From Planctomycetota bacterium (GTDB lineage Bacteria > Planctomycetota > UBA1135 > GCA-002686595): DNA of 5,347 nucleotides. The stretch is taken from contig JAJDES010000555.1 of the NCBI GenBank assembly GCA_029259675.1, forward strand, positions 1 through 5,347. The letters run 5' to 3'. The notes under the pieces are model-generated. The model had not been told where the DNA came from, did no database searches, and was given only the letters and a program-made list of their open reading frames with translations. Of this stretch, positions 1 through 5,347 are shown piece by piece; position 1 is the stretch's first letter; the number at the start of each line of letters is the position of its first letter. The position numbers and the translations under genes were made by a program.

Positions 1-1086
1 CGTCAGCACCGCGCCGCCGGTGCTTTGCGTTCCAAGGTCGAGCAAGTCGGCCAGGGTTGGAAAGAGATCCCAAGCGGCAACGGGCACGCGAATTTTCCGG
101 CCCGCGCGCAGGCCGCCGGGTAGCCGCAGCCACAGCGGTACGGAAAGGCTCTCCTGGTGCAGGTCCGTGCCGACTCCAAGGGCTCCGTGCTGACCGAAGG
201 CGACTCCGGTTGAGGCTGTGATGGCGACAAGGCTGTCTTCGAAGTGCCCGTAGGATTCCAGTGTCGAGCAGAGTCGCGCCAGCTGATTGTCCAATTCGCG
301 CAGGGAGGCATCGTACAGGTCGATGACGTCCAGGAGTTCTGCCGGCGTTGCACCGCGGGCAGTCAGCTTGGCCAAGTGTTGCCCGGTACCCTTTGATAGG
401 TCGACATTGCGACCCACAAGTCCCGTCAAAGTCGATGCATCCGGGGCAAGCGGCGGCAGCAAGGTTCCAAGGTGCACGTAAAGGAAAAAGGGCTGCTCGG
501 ATTCGTCCGACAAGAATTTGTCCAACTCTTCCCAATTCGTCGGCGACAGGAACTGGTTCGGCGCAAATTCTCGCGTCGTGGAGGTTTCAATGGGGCGCGT
601 CGCTGCAAATTGTTCGGCCCCCTTGTCAAAGCCGTGCTGTGCGCCGATTGCGGGATTTGAGGAGAAGCCCCGCACTCGATAGCCCGCGCCTGCAAAATGC
701 GTAAACCAATTCTGGCTCGGCAACTTTTGGCCTTCCGAGTGGAGGCTGTGTTGATCGAGCGCCGCACCGAGAAAGAGGGATGCCGTCGAACTCAGGGGAT
801 CGGGGGAAGCCGCGCTGACATCCGCGAAGAAAACGCAATCCCGTGCCCATTGATCGAGATAGGGCGTCGTGTTGCGAGGATTGTTGCCGGCGCCCGTACG
901 CTCCATGGAAAGGGCGTCGATGACGACCACAACCAAGTTTGAATTCGTCAGTTGTCCCCTCAACTCTTCAGCTCGGTCCTGGGCGCTGCCACAGCCAAAG
1001 GAGCCCACGACCGTCAGCAAAGCGACTGAGAGAGCGAGCGTGTGTGGACCGCCGCGGGTCCCTGCGAATTTCCCGTCCGCACTCAT
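1..1086 (-). CDS. Sulfatase-family lipoprotein, catalytically degenerate (C-terminus off the window)
   Basis: An uninterrupted frame of 362 codons runs from ATG at 1086-1084 to the left edge without a stop. The start is fixed by an in-frame TGA at 1135-1137 with no other start between; no Shine-Dalgarno is visible. Residues 17-31 are hydrophobic and end at Cys32 (SFGC then GSAQ), which suggests a lipoprotein signal, though Ser at -3 is atypical. From residue 51 the alkaline phosphatase/sulfatase fold is recognisable: VVVVIDALSMERTG (first metal-ligand Asp57), TTPYLDQWA (73-81), PLSSTASLFLG (97-107, nucleophile region), FSSNPAIGAQHGF (141-153), FFLYVHLG (200-207), TASTGVAFGQHG (290-301) and SVPLWLRLPG (315-324). 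Against the usual family motifs the nucleophile is Pro97, DHG is S292-T293-G, DPH is T208-L-L210, and a later His is Val305. The fold assignment is strong; the loss of activity is inferred from recalled consensus. It lies 150 bp downstream of the cupin gene on the same strand. Confidence 0.88.
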   Translation of the reverse strand, partial: MSADGKFAGTRGGPHTLALSVALLTVVGSFGCGSAQDRAEELRGQLTNSNLVVVVIDALSMERTGAGNNPRNTTPYLDQWARDCVFFADVSAASPDPLSSTASLFLGAALDQHSLHSEGQKLPSQNWFTHFAGAGYRVRGFSSNPAIGAQHGFDKGAEQFAATRPIETSTTREFAPNQFLSPTNWEELDKFLSDESEQPFFLYVHLGTLLPPLAPDASTLTGLVGRNVDLSKGTGQHLAKLTARGATPAELLDVIDLYDASLRELDNQLARLCSTLESYGHFEDSLVAITASTGVAFGQHGALGVGTDLHQESLSVPLWLRLPGGLRAGRKIRVPVAAWDLFPTLADLLDLGTQSTGGAVLT

Positions 1087-1123
1087 GAAGCAAAAGGTGA
1101 GGGGCTGTGTGTCCGTGGGGTGA

Positions 1124-1142
1124 CGCGCTACTTTTCAGCGCG
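1124..1142. repeat. Small stem-loop between the cupin and sulfatase-like genes
   Basis: CGCGCT (1124-1129) and AGCGCG (1137-1142) form a perfect 6-bp stem around the 7-nt loop ACTTTTC. It lies in the 150-bp gap between the two minus-strand genes, about 40 nt upstream of the sulfatase-like start. No T-run follows on the minus strand, so it is not a standard intrinsic terminator. It could attenuate read-through, shape the leader RNA, or be chance in GC-rich DNA. No convincing minus-strand promoter was seen in the gap. Confidence 0.3.
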
Positions 1143-1236
1143 CCAAGTCTGGATTCAGGATCGCACGTTTTCAGCTCCAGTCGAGGGCACCCGTGGAAAA
1201 CATTCGTAAGCGCGGCTTTCGGCTCCCGTGATTCGC

Positions 1237-1770
1237 TCAGCTCTTGAGAAACTCCATCTCTCCGCCCGGCAGCAAGTAAACGATCAGCATCGATCCACCG
1301 CTCACGGTGGGGGTGTGTACGGAATCCTCTCCGAAAACGACCCAACCCGCGGGCCGCCCATCAAAGCGGGCTTCCCCGTCGAGGGCGATGCAGTAGTCGA
1401 TTTCGCCCCTGGGATGCCGGTGCCGCGGTCCCGGGCCATCCATCCAAACAACGTCTATGGAAAAATCTTGGGATTCCGGAGAGGCCTTGGCAACGCGGCC
1501 CCAACGCACCGGCGGCGCTCCGTTCTGGGCGATTTTCCCGGCTTCAAAGAGCTCCAGCAAGCTTTGGTTGAGCTGCAATGCAAGCTCCCCTTGGGGATCA
1601 AAGCGTGCGCAAAGTTCGCGCTCGGCGGCTTTGGGATCGCTTAGATTAATCTCTTTTGCTGCGTCAATCAGGACTTGAAAGGTGTCGATCACGTCGTTTG
1701 CTCGTTGCGTTGAAGTTGCTTGCTGTAATGCGAATGAAGCGTGTGCAACCATTGGGTGGATGCTGCGCAC
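1237..1770 (-). CDS. DUF4863 / PnbB-like cupin protein (4-hydroxylaminobenzoate lyase family)
   Basis: The protein is 177 aa from GTG at 1770, ending in TGA at 1239-1237. The C-terminal half matches the DUF4863 family as I remember it: FSIDVVWMDGPGPRHRHP at 103-120, then RGEIDYCIALDGEARFDGRP (121-140), AGWVVFGEDSVHTPTV and a closing LLPGGEMEF. The H117-x-H119-x3-E123 cluster plus H152 gives a cupin-type metal site. The characterised member, PnbB, converts 4-hydroxylaminobenzoate to protocatechuate and ammonia; most relatives are untested, and no nitroreductase gene is visible here, so the substrate is open. The start is uncertain: ATG at 1752-1750 and GTG at 1692-1690 are alternatives, and the latter gives the N-terminal length I would expect for the family. 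No start has a clear Shine-Dalgarno. No signal peptide is visible, so it is probably cytoplasmic. It may be co-transcribed with the sulfatase-like gene downstream. Confidence 0.82.
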   Translation of the reverse strand: MRSIHPMVAHASFALQQATSTQRANDVIDTFQVLIDAAKEINLSDPKAAERELCARFDPQGELALQLNQSLLELFEAGKIAQNGAPPVRWGRVAKASPESQDFSIDVVWMDGPGPRHRHPRGEIDYCIALDGEARFDGRPAGWVVFGEDSVHTPTVSGGSMLIVYLLPGGEMEFLKS

Positions 1771-1817
1771 CGGTAGGATACGAATCTCAGCCGAGGAGGC
1801 GTTGCACTAGTTTCGCT

Positions 1818-1846
1818 TTGACCCCGCTCCGATTCGAAATGCTAAT
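1818..1846 (+). promoter_or_regulatory. Candidate sigma70-type promoter
   Basis: TTGACC (1818-1823, five of six to TTGACA) and GCTAAT (1841-1846, four of six to TATAAT) are separated by exactly 17 bp in the AT-richest part of the divergent region. Transcription would start near 1853, about 23 nt before the possible small ORF at 1876 and about 280 nt before the DUF3825 gene. The match is by eye; chance occurrence is possible. Confidence 0.4.
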
Positions 1847-1875
1847 TCGAACTCAAATCCCAATTTAGGGGCTTA

Positions 1876-2103
1876 ATGGTTCGGGGCAAAGCTGCGCCCA
1901 CTGCTTGGTGCTGGACGGCCCTCGGCTATACTGCGCCGAACGGACCTGGCCCGCGCCTGTTTTGTGCGCCCAATTTGAGCGCCTGTGCCGCGCACTGTGT
2001 CTGCAATCCGGCGGATTGTCATTCCGCAGCGCGCGAAGCATTAGGATGCCGGCAGCGGCCCAAGGCCCGACCCGCTGATCCCTTGTTTATCCATACCAAA
2101 TAG
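1876..2103 (+). CDS. Possible small cysteine-rich protein (uncertain)
   Basis: This 75-codon ORF runs from ATG 1876 to TAG 2101-2103, and I do not recognise the protein. In its favour: AGGGG (1866-1870) lies five bases upstream of the ATG, the best Shine-Dalgarno-like site in the window; a promoter candidate sits just before it; and it ends 28 bp before the DUF3825 gene on the same strand. The product has seven cysteines (12, 30, 37, 41, 43, 48, 58), four of them in a C-x3-C-x-C-x4-C cluster, as in some small metal-binding or disulfide-rich peptides. Against it: the sequence is otherwise low in hydrophobic core residues and rich in Pro, Ala and Arg, as chance translations of GC-rich DNA often are. 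There is no signal peptide or membrane segment. It could equally be a leader region of the downstream gene. Confidence 0.25.
   Translation: MVRGKAAPTAWCWTALGYTAPNGPGPRLFCAPNLSACAAHCVCNPADCHSAAREALGCRQRPKARPADPLFIHTK
1905..1932 (+). promoter_or_regulatory. Second candidate promoter
   Basis: TATACT (1927-1932, five of six to TATAAT) is preceded after 16 bp by TTGGTG (1905-1910, only three of six to TTGACA). It would start transcription near 1939, leaving a leader of about 190 nt before the DUF3825 gene. The -10 element is good and the -35 is weak. It lies inside the possible small ORF, so if this is the main promoter that ORF would not be translated from its own ATG. Confidence 0.3.
2004..2018. 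repeat. Perfect 6-bp inverted repeat
   Basis: CAATCC (2004-2009), GGC spacer, GGATTG (2013-2018) form a perfect dyad 15 bp long, about 72 bp downstream of the second promoter candidate and 114 bp before the DUF3825 start. It could be an operator half-site pair or a small RNA hairpin in the leader. There is no T-run after it, so it is not a terminator. Confidence 0.3.
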
Positions 2104-2131
2104 CGCGGCCCACACAGGCCCCGATAGTGGA

Positions 2132-3037
2132 ATGAGCCCTTTGGAGTTGGAATTGGAGCCCTCTACAACCCGTCCCACCCGTGAACAACTCTTGGCCGAT
2201 TTCGGTGAAGAGTACCTTTCGATCCAATCCCTGTTCCGCTTCTCTTTCGTTCCCAGCGGACGCCTGAATTTGTTGCGGGAACTGACCCTTGAGGAGGATT
2301 GGGGCAGCAACAACTTTGTGCTGCTCAAGTACCTGGCCGTGCACGTTCGATTGTCCGTTGAGCAGGGCGCTTACGTATGGAATGGCGAACAAATTGTCAT
2401 GACGGCAGGTCACTTGGTCACGCGTACAGGTGCTCCGATTTATATCGGCCTGGTACGCAACCAAACACCCCAGGAGAATCCGTGGGTAATGAATTGGGTC
2501 GGCGAGCGTCCCAGTTGTCCGGATTTGCCCGAACCGGGCAAGTTGGGCGTTTGGCCGGAACTCAATCTTGCGGGTGAAATCATTGTCGCGTGCGATTTCG
2601 TAGATGGGGATCGCAAGGCTCGCATTCCGCAGTTGGATGAAGCCTCTCCAATTCTGCAGGTGTCGGCTGTGGCCGGAGCCGTGCACTGGGCTTTGCATCG
2701 GGGCTTGGCGGTCAAGCAAATCCACGGTGGTGGGCGAGGCTATTTCCTGCCGCTTTACTTGACCGATCGCGAGGATATTTGCAGTGCTCCGGATCTCGTC
2801 TCACCGATCGTGACGCAAGGTGAGCGCCTGATTGTGCGCACATTGTTGGAGCCCCAGGTGGCCTATTCGCCGGCGCGCGCTGTGGTCGAGCGCTGTGAGC
2901 AATTGCCCAATTGGTTGCTCGATGCGTGGGAGACTTCCAACGAGAATGATGGACAGGAATCGGATGCGCCCGGGGAGGAAGTAAGCGCAGCACGGGAATT
3001 CGACCGCGCTTCGGCCGAGGAAAACTTGGGCGCCTAA
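2132..3037 (+). CDS. DUF3825-domain protein
   Basis: The protein is 301 aa from ATG 2132 to TAA 3037. Only a weak GTGGA directly abuts the start, and no in-frame start lies in the preceding 60 bases. The bulk of it matches DUF3825 as I remember the family: EDWGSNNFVLLKYLAVHVRL (55-74), the central VMTAGHLVTRTGAPIYIGLV (89-108, usually FNTGL-x-T-x-x-x-x-x-IYA), NPWVMNWVGERP (116-127), an Ala-rich helix at 180-193, GRGYFLPLYLTDRED (201-215) and YSPARAVVERCEQLPNWL (245-262). The molecular function of DUF3825 is not known to me. From about 265 the protein ends in a charged, acidic, probably disordered tail. No signal peptide or membrane segment is seen, so it is probably cytoplasmic. It stands alone between two long intergenic regions, downstream of two promoter candidates, and its last codons lie in a strong hairpin. 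No LabA/NYN or other common partner gene is visible. Confidence 0.88.
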   Translation: MSPLELELEPSTTRPTREQLLADFGEEYLSIQSLFRFSFVPSGRLNLLRELTLEEDWGSNNFVLLKYLAVHVRLSVEQGAYVWNGEQIVMTAGHLVTRTGAPIYIGLVRNQTPQENPWVMNWVGERPSCPDLPEPGKLGVWPELNLAGEIIVACDFVDGDRKARIPQLDEASPILQVSAVAGAVHWALHRGLAVKQIHGGGRGYFLPLYLTDREDICSAPDLVSPIVTQGERLIVRTLLEPQVAYSPARAVVERCEQLPNWLLDAWETSNENDGQESDAPGEEVSAAREFDRASAEENLGA

Positions 3038-3049
3038 TTCGGCGCCCAA
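3026..3049. terminator. Strong hairpin overlapping the end of the DUF3825 gene
   Basis: TTGGGCGCC (3026-3034) and GGCGCCCAA (3041-3049) form a perfect 9-bp stem around a 6-nt loop, TAATTC, which contains the TAA stop codon. On the plus strand no U-run follows, so it would act as a U-less terminator or a 3'-end stabiliser. On the minus strand the stem is followed directly by GTTTTCC, a short T-tract, so it could also stop antisense transcription. Confidence 0.6.
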
Positions 3050-3410
3050 ACAGAGCACTCGAAGCGGGGGGGATGGATCCGGGCCCGGGCTCGGGACCAT
3101 CCCACTGGATACTGGAAGGCCGGCGCATGGAGCGGCGCATGGGCCGGCGAGACCCGCAGCTTGCCCGGCGAGTCAAGTTGCATCACTCCGAGTTTTCTTT
3201 GCCGGCCTGCGCCACTGAATGGCTCCATGTGAGCGCTTGCGGTCCTTTTTCCGGCCGCATGAGGCGGCGTCCCGCGCTTGTTTCTTGATCCCCGCGCGTT
3301 GGATCGGGAAGGTAGCCGCTCATTCCACCGCCCGGCTCCATCTAGGGCTCAAAATAGAGCTTAGGTCCGAGCCGCTGCGGTCGGAGTCCAAGCCAAAGCG
3401 CATCCCTTTC
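3050..3410. other. Intergenic region before the GT-C gene
   Basis: This 361-bp GC-rich stretch has no recognisable gene. It opens with a G-run (3065-3071) and contains a short tandem repeat (3121-3142) with GCCGGC palindromes at 3119-3124 and 3143-3148. CCCGGCGAG at 3164-3172 resembles the nearby GCCGGCGAG. Near the GT-C start is an AT-richer patch (CTCAAAATAGAGC, 3348-3360) that forms a 4-bp stem with the preceding G. I found no acceptable -35/-10 pair for the downstream gene and no Shine-Dalgarno at 3411. A 71-codon plus-strand ORF at 3073-3288 has no recognisable features and is not called. Confidence 0.5.
3121..3142 (+). repeat. Short tandem repeat, 12-nt period
   Basis: CGGCGCATGG occurs at 3121-3130 and again at 3133-3142, separated by AG, with GCCGGC palindromes flanking the pair. 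Two copies only; possibly slippage in GC-rich DNA or a pair of protein-binding half-sites. Confidence 0.35.
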
Positions 3411-5347
3411 ATGTCACCTCTCCTGCGACGAATACTGACGGCACTGGGGCTCTTCGGGCTTTTGCTCGCAGCCTGGGCGCCGCTTTTGGACGCCGGATTT
3501 CTGGCAGAGGACTTTCGCGTAGCGCTTGCCGCCGGCCGCCCGGGCGCGGATGAAGTAGAGCTTTGGGAGCGGGGCCTCGAGAGCAAAACACCCTCGGAGC
3601 TATCGCTGCGCTCCGCCATGCAGGTGGATCCCGCCATGGATGGTGGACCGGGTTGGTCGCTCGAGGGCTTTTCGCTTTACCTCTCCCGGCAACTGTGGGG
3701 CACTTCGCCGGGGGGCGCTGGAGGAGTTCCAGCAGCGCGCTGGTGGCGAGCCGAGAATCTCTTCCTATTGGCCCTCGGGGCGCTCGGACTCTCTCGCTTC
3801 CTGCGCCGCCTATTGTGGCCGTGGACAGGTAGCGATCAGGCTGCAGCGGCATCCATGGCGGCCGCCGTGTTGTTCGCCTTGCACCCATTGACGGGGGCCA
3901 AGGTGGTGACGCTGTCCGGCCGCGGCCAGCTACTTGCCCTGGTTTTGGCGGCCTGGGCCGCTGCGGCTTTCTTGCGCGGACGCCAGGATCGCAATTACTT
4001 CTTCACCGCCGGTGCCTGGATCCTGTGTTCAGCCTCGGCACTGGCCGGGGAGTTTGCGCTTTCATTGCCGCTGACCTTGGCCGTCGCCGAGTACCTCTCG
4101 TCCCATCGCTATCGCAAACGCCGCGATCGCCTGCGGACTTCCACAACTACGCTGCTGACCTTCGGCGCCGGCTTCGCCCTGGCCTACAGCCTGCGAGGTT
4201 TGGGCACGACTGGAATTCCACAACCATCCATTCTCGCGGGCTTGGTGAGTATGGGCTCGCCCAGCGGCATCCTCGACTTCGTCGGCTTGGGAGTGGAGAA
4301 GTTGGGGGTCTTGGTGTTGCCGTCGAATGTGCACTCGACGGGCATCTTCGGCACGGCTTTGGCCGGTCTGTTGTTTCTCCTGGCGATTCAACCGGCCCTG
4401 GTTGCCGCGCGTTCAGCGCCGAGGTTATGGGGCTGGTTGCTTTGCGCTTGGTTCGCGGCTTTGTTTGTGGCGGTATTGCCGGGTGCGGAGATGCGCGTGC
4501 GCGCCAGTCAATTGGGAGATGCAAGCGCTCTCTTCGGAGCGGCGGCCGTCATGAGCGTCGGCTTGGGCGTGGCCTCCACGGCCGTCAGCGGACTTTCGCG
4601 CACTGTCGTGCCCTGGGTGCTGGCGATCGGCTTTGCGACGCTCAATTACGGCAACGCGCGACCCTTTGCGTTGGCCGCAGACTTTTCCAGCCGGCTGCGC
4701 GAGGATTTGATTGCAGCTCGCAGCAGTTTCGATGCGGATAGCCAAATCCTCGTGATTGATCCCCTGGCTCCTATTCGCGGCGTGGAGCCGCTTTCGGATT
4801 CACTGGAATGGATGCTGCATCCGGCCTTTGATGCCGAATCGAGTGACTCCATCGAAGCTCGCCTTGGGGCGGGTTTGGAGCGCGAAAGTTCGAGCGAGGA
4901 ATCGCAAGGGCCCAGGCGCAGCCGGGTCTCCGCGCTGACAGCGCGCGCCTTCTTGGCCTTGGCGCGCGAAGAGGAATTTGATGCGATGCGCTCGAGCGGC
5001 TTGGGTGTCTTGCTTCCGTTGCAAGCCGGCGAGGAAAACGGCAGCGAACCGGAACGCATGGCCTTGCCGTTGCCGGCCAGCGAGCCGAGTACGGGAACGC
5101 GAACTTGGCGCGGCGATGCGCGTTCGCCGGACCTCGACTTGGAAGCATTGGAGGTCAGCTTCCTGCGCATCACGCCGGCTGAGGGTGTGAACACCCAAAG
5201 TCCGCAAACGGTCAGTTGGCGCGCGCGCGTCGATCTGCCGCTGACAGCTGAGTTGAGCGGTGCATGGGTCGTTGACGGGGGAGCGAGCCAAGCGGTATTT
5301 GACCTTGGATCCTCACTGGCCTGGCGCCTGGGTGGCCGCGTGCGGCG
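3411..5347 (+). CDS. Polytopic membrane protein of GT-C glycosyltransferase type (C-terminus off the window)
   Basis: A frame of 645 codons is open from ATG 3411 to the right edge. The start is directly followed by a signal anchor (residues 5-26, preceded by Arg6/Arg7). About ten membrane segments follow, near 116-135, 147-160, 172-189, 198-226, 244-262, 292-304, 311-334, 339-356, 370-392 and 397-412. Motifs resemble TMTC/O-mannosyltransferase-type GT-C enzymes: an acidic pair E33-D34 in the first outside loop, LSRQLWG (91-97), LFALHPL (154-160) followed by SGRGQLLALVLA (169-180), AGEFALSLPLTLAVAEYL (212-229), and a late loop AEMRVRASQLGD (359-370). Such enzymes transfer sugars from polyprenyl-phosphate carriers at the outer face of the inner membrane. 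Some usual residues differ (Ala163 for Glu, Gln173 for Asp). Residues 425-645 are soluble and not TPR-like; 478-503 is highly charged, and the end looks beta-rich. Family level is fairly sure; substrate is unknown. Confidence 0.85.
   Translation, partial: MSPLLRRILTALGLFGLLLAAWAPLLDAGFLAEDFRVALAAGRPGADEVELWERGLESKTPSELSLRSAMQVDPAMDGGPGWSLEGFSLYLSRQLWGTSPGGAGGVPAARWWRAENLFLLALGALGLSRFLRRLLWPWTGSDQAAAASMAAAVLFALHPLTGAKVVTLSGRGQLLALVLAAWAAAAFLRGRQDRNYFFTAGAWILCSASALAGEFALSLPLTLAVAEYLSSHRYRKRRDRLRTSTTTLLTFGAGFALAYSLRGLGTTGIPQPSILAGLVSMGSPSGILDFVGLGVEKLGVLVLPSNVHSTGIFGTALAGLLFLLAIQPALVAARSAPRLWGWLLCAWFAALFVAVLPGAEMRVRASQLGDASALFGAAAVMSVGLGVASTAVSGLSRTVVPWVLAIGFATLNYGNARPFALAADFSSRLREDLIAARSSFDADSQILVIDPLAPIRGVEPLSDSLEWMLHPAFDAESSDSIEARLGAGLERESSSEESQGPRRSRVSALTARAFLALAREEEFDAMRSSGLGVLLPLQAGEENGSEPERMALPLPASEPSTGTRTWRGDARSPDLDLEALEVSFLRITPAEGVNTQSPQTVSWRARVDLPLTAELSGAWVVDGGASQAVFDLGSSLAWRLGGRVR

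Larger units (their letters stand above)
1771..2131. other. Divergent intergenic region
   Basis: This 361-bp stretch separates the minus-strand cupin gene from the plus-strand DUF3825 gene. It contains two plus-strand promoter candidates (1818-1846 and 1905-1932), one possible 75-codon ORF (1876-2103) and a short perfect inverted repeat (2004-2018). Its left part (about 1810-1880) is more AT-rich than the surroundings, as expected for a promoter region, and includes ATTCGA twice (1832-1837 and 1845-1850). I could not find a good minus-strand promoter for the cupin gene. Confidence 0.6.

Noticed and set aside
968..1345. 125-codon minus-strand ORF bridging the gap between the cupin and sulfatase-like genes
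   Set aside because: It overlaps the ends of both supported genes in another frame and has a His/Arg-rich, motif-free product.
2087..2725. 212-codon minus-strand ORF opposite the DUF3825 gene
   Set aside because: Antisense to a well supported domain; its protein has no recognisable motif or plausible core.
3073..3288. 71-codon plus-strand ORF in the intergenic region
   Set aside because: No ribosome-binding site, Arg/Gly/Pro-rich product, no motif; kept only as a note in the intergenic entry.
3342..3364. AAAATA patch with GCTC/GAGC arms as promoter for the GT-C gene
   Set aside because: The best -10 reading has no -35 at a usable spacing, and the stem is only 4 bp.
3378..3540. Idea that the GT-C start lies upstream of 3411
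   Set aside because: The frame is open upstream but offers no standard start codon in the preceding 70 bases, and ATG 3411 directly precedes a good signal anchor.
3409..3888. 159-codon minus-strand ORF over the start of the GT-C gene
   Set aside because: Arg/Pro-rich shadow of a GC-rich coding frame; no start context or homology recognised.
4025..4741. 238-codon plus-strand ORF inside the GT-C gene
   Set aside because: Overlaps in another frame a frame with clear membrane segments and family motifs; the translation is Arg/Gly-rich as expected for a shadow frame.
4646..5291. Overlapping minus-strand ORFs of 182 and 163 codons
   Set aside because: Antisense to the open GT-C frame; Ser/Arg/Ala-rich translations without recognisable domains.

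Overview
The window looks like ordinary bacterial chromosome of moderately high GC (roughly 60% by eye). It holds four well supported genes, two of them cut by the window edges. Three of the four main starts (1086, 1770, 3411) have no clear Shine-Dalgarno sequence. That, together with a sulfatase-family lipoprotein and a membrane protein resembling the TMTC/O-mannosyltransferase branch of GT-C glycosyltransferases, is compatible with Planctomycetota or a neighbouring environmental lineage. The taxonomic guess is inference only. No tRNA, rRNA, CRISPR array, insertion sequence or phage gene was seen.

Layout: on the minus strand, a DUF4863/PnbB-like cupin gene (1770 down to 1237) is followed after 150 bp by a sulfatase/alkaline-phosphatase-superfamily lipoprotein (1086 down to the left edge, C-terminus missing). 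A divergent intergenic region of about 360 bp (1771-2131) carries two sigma70-like plus-strand promoter candidates and a possible small cysteine-rich ORF (1876-2103). A DUF3825-domain gene follows on the plus strand (2132-3037). Its stop codon lies in the loop of a perfect 9-bp hairpin. After about 360 bp of GC-rich, apparently non-coding DNA (3050-3410) comes a large plus-strand polytopic membrane protein of GT-C type (3411 to the right edge, C-terminus missing).

The strongest observation is the sulfatase-like protein. It keeps the framing of the family, but almost every position expected to be catalytic or metal-binding is replaced: the formylglycine/Ser/Thr nucleophile, the D-H pair of the DHGE motif, the D and H of the DPH motif, and a downstream His. 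It is probably a secreted pseudoenzyme. The GT-C-like protein is also divergent at some signature positions, and after its membrane part it has an unrecognised soluble region where relatives usually carry TPRs. No clear shared pathway links the four genes, and I see no convincing defence system, toxin-antitoxin pair or biosynthetic cluster.
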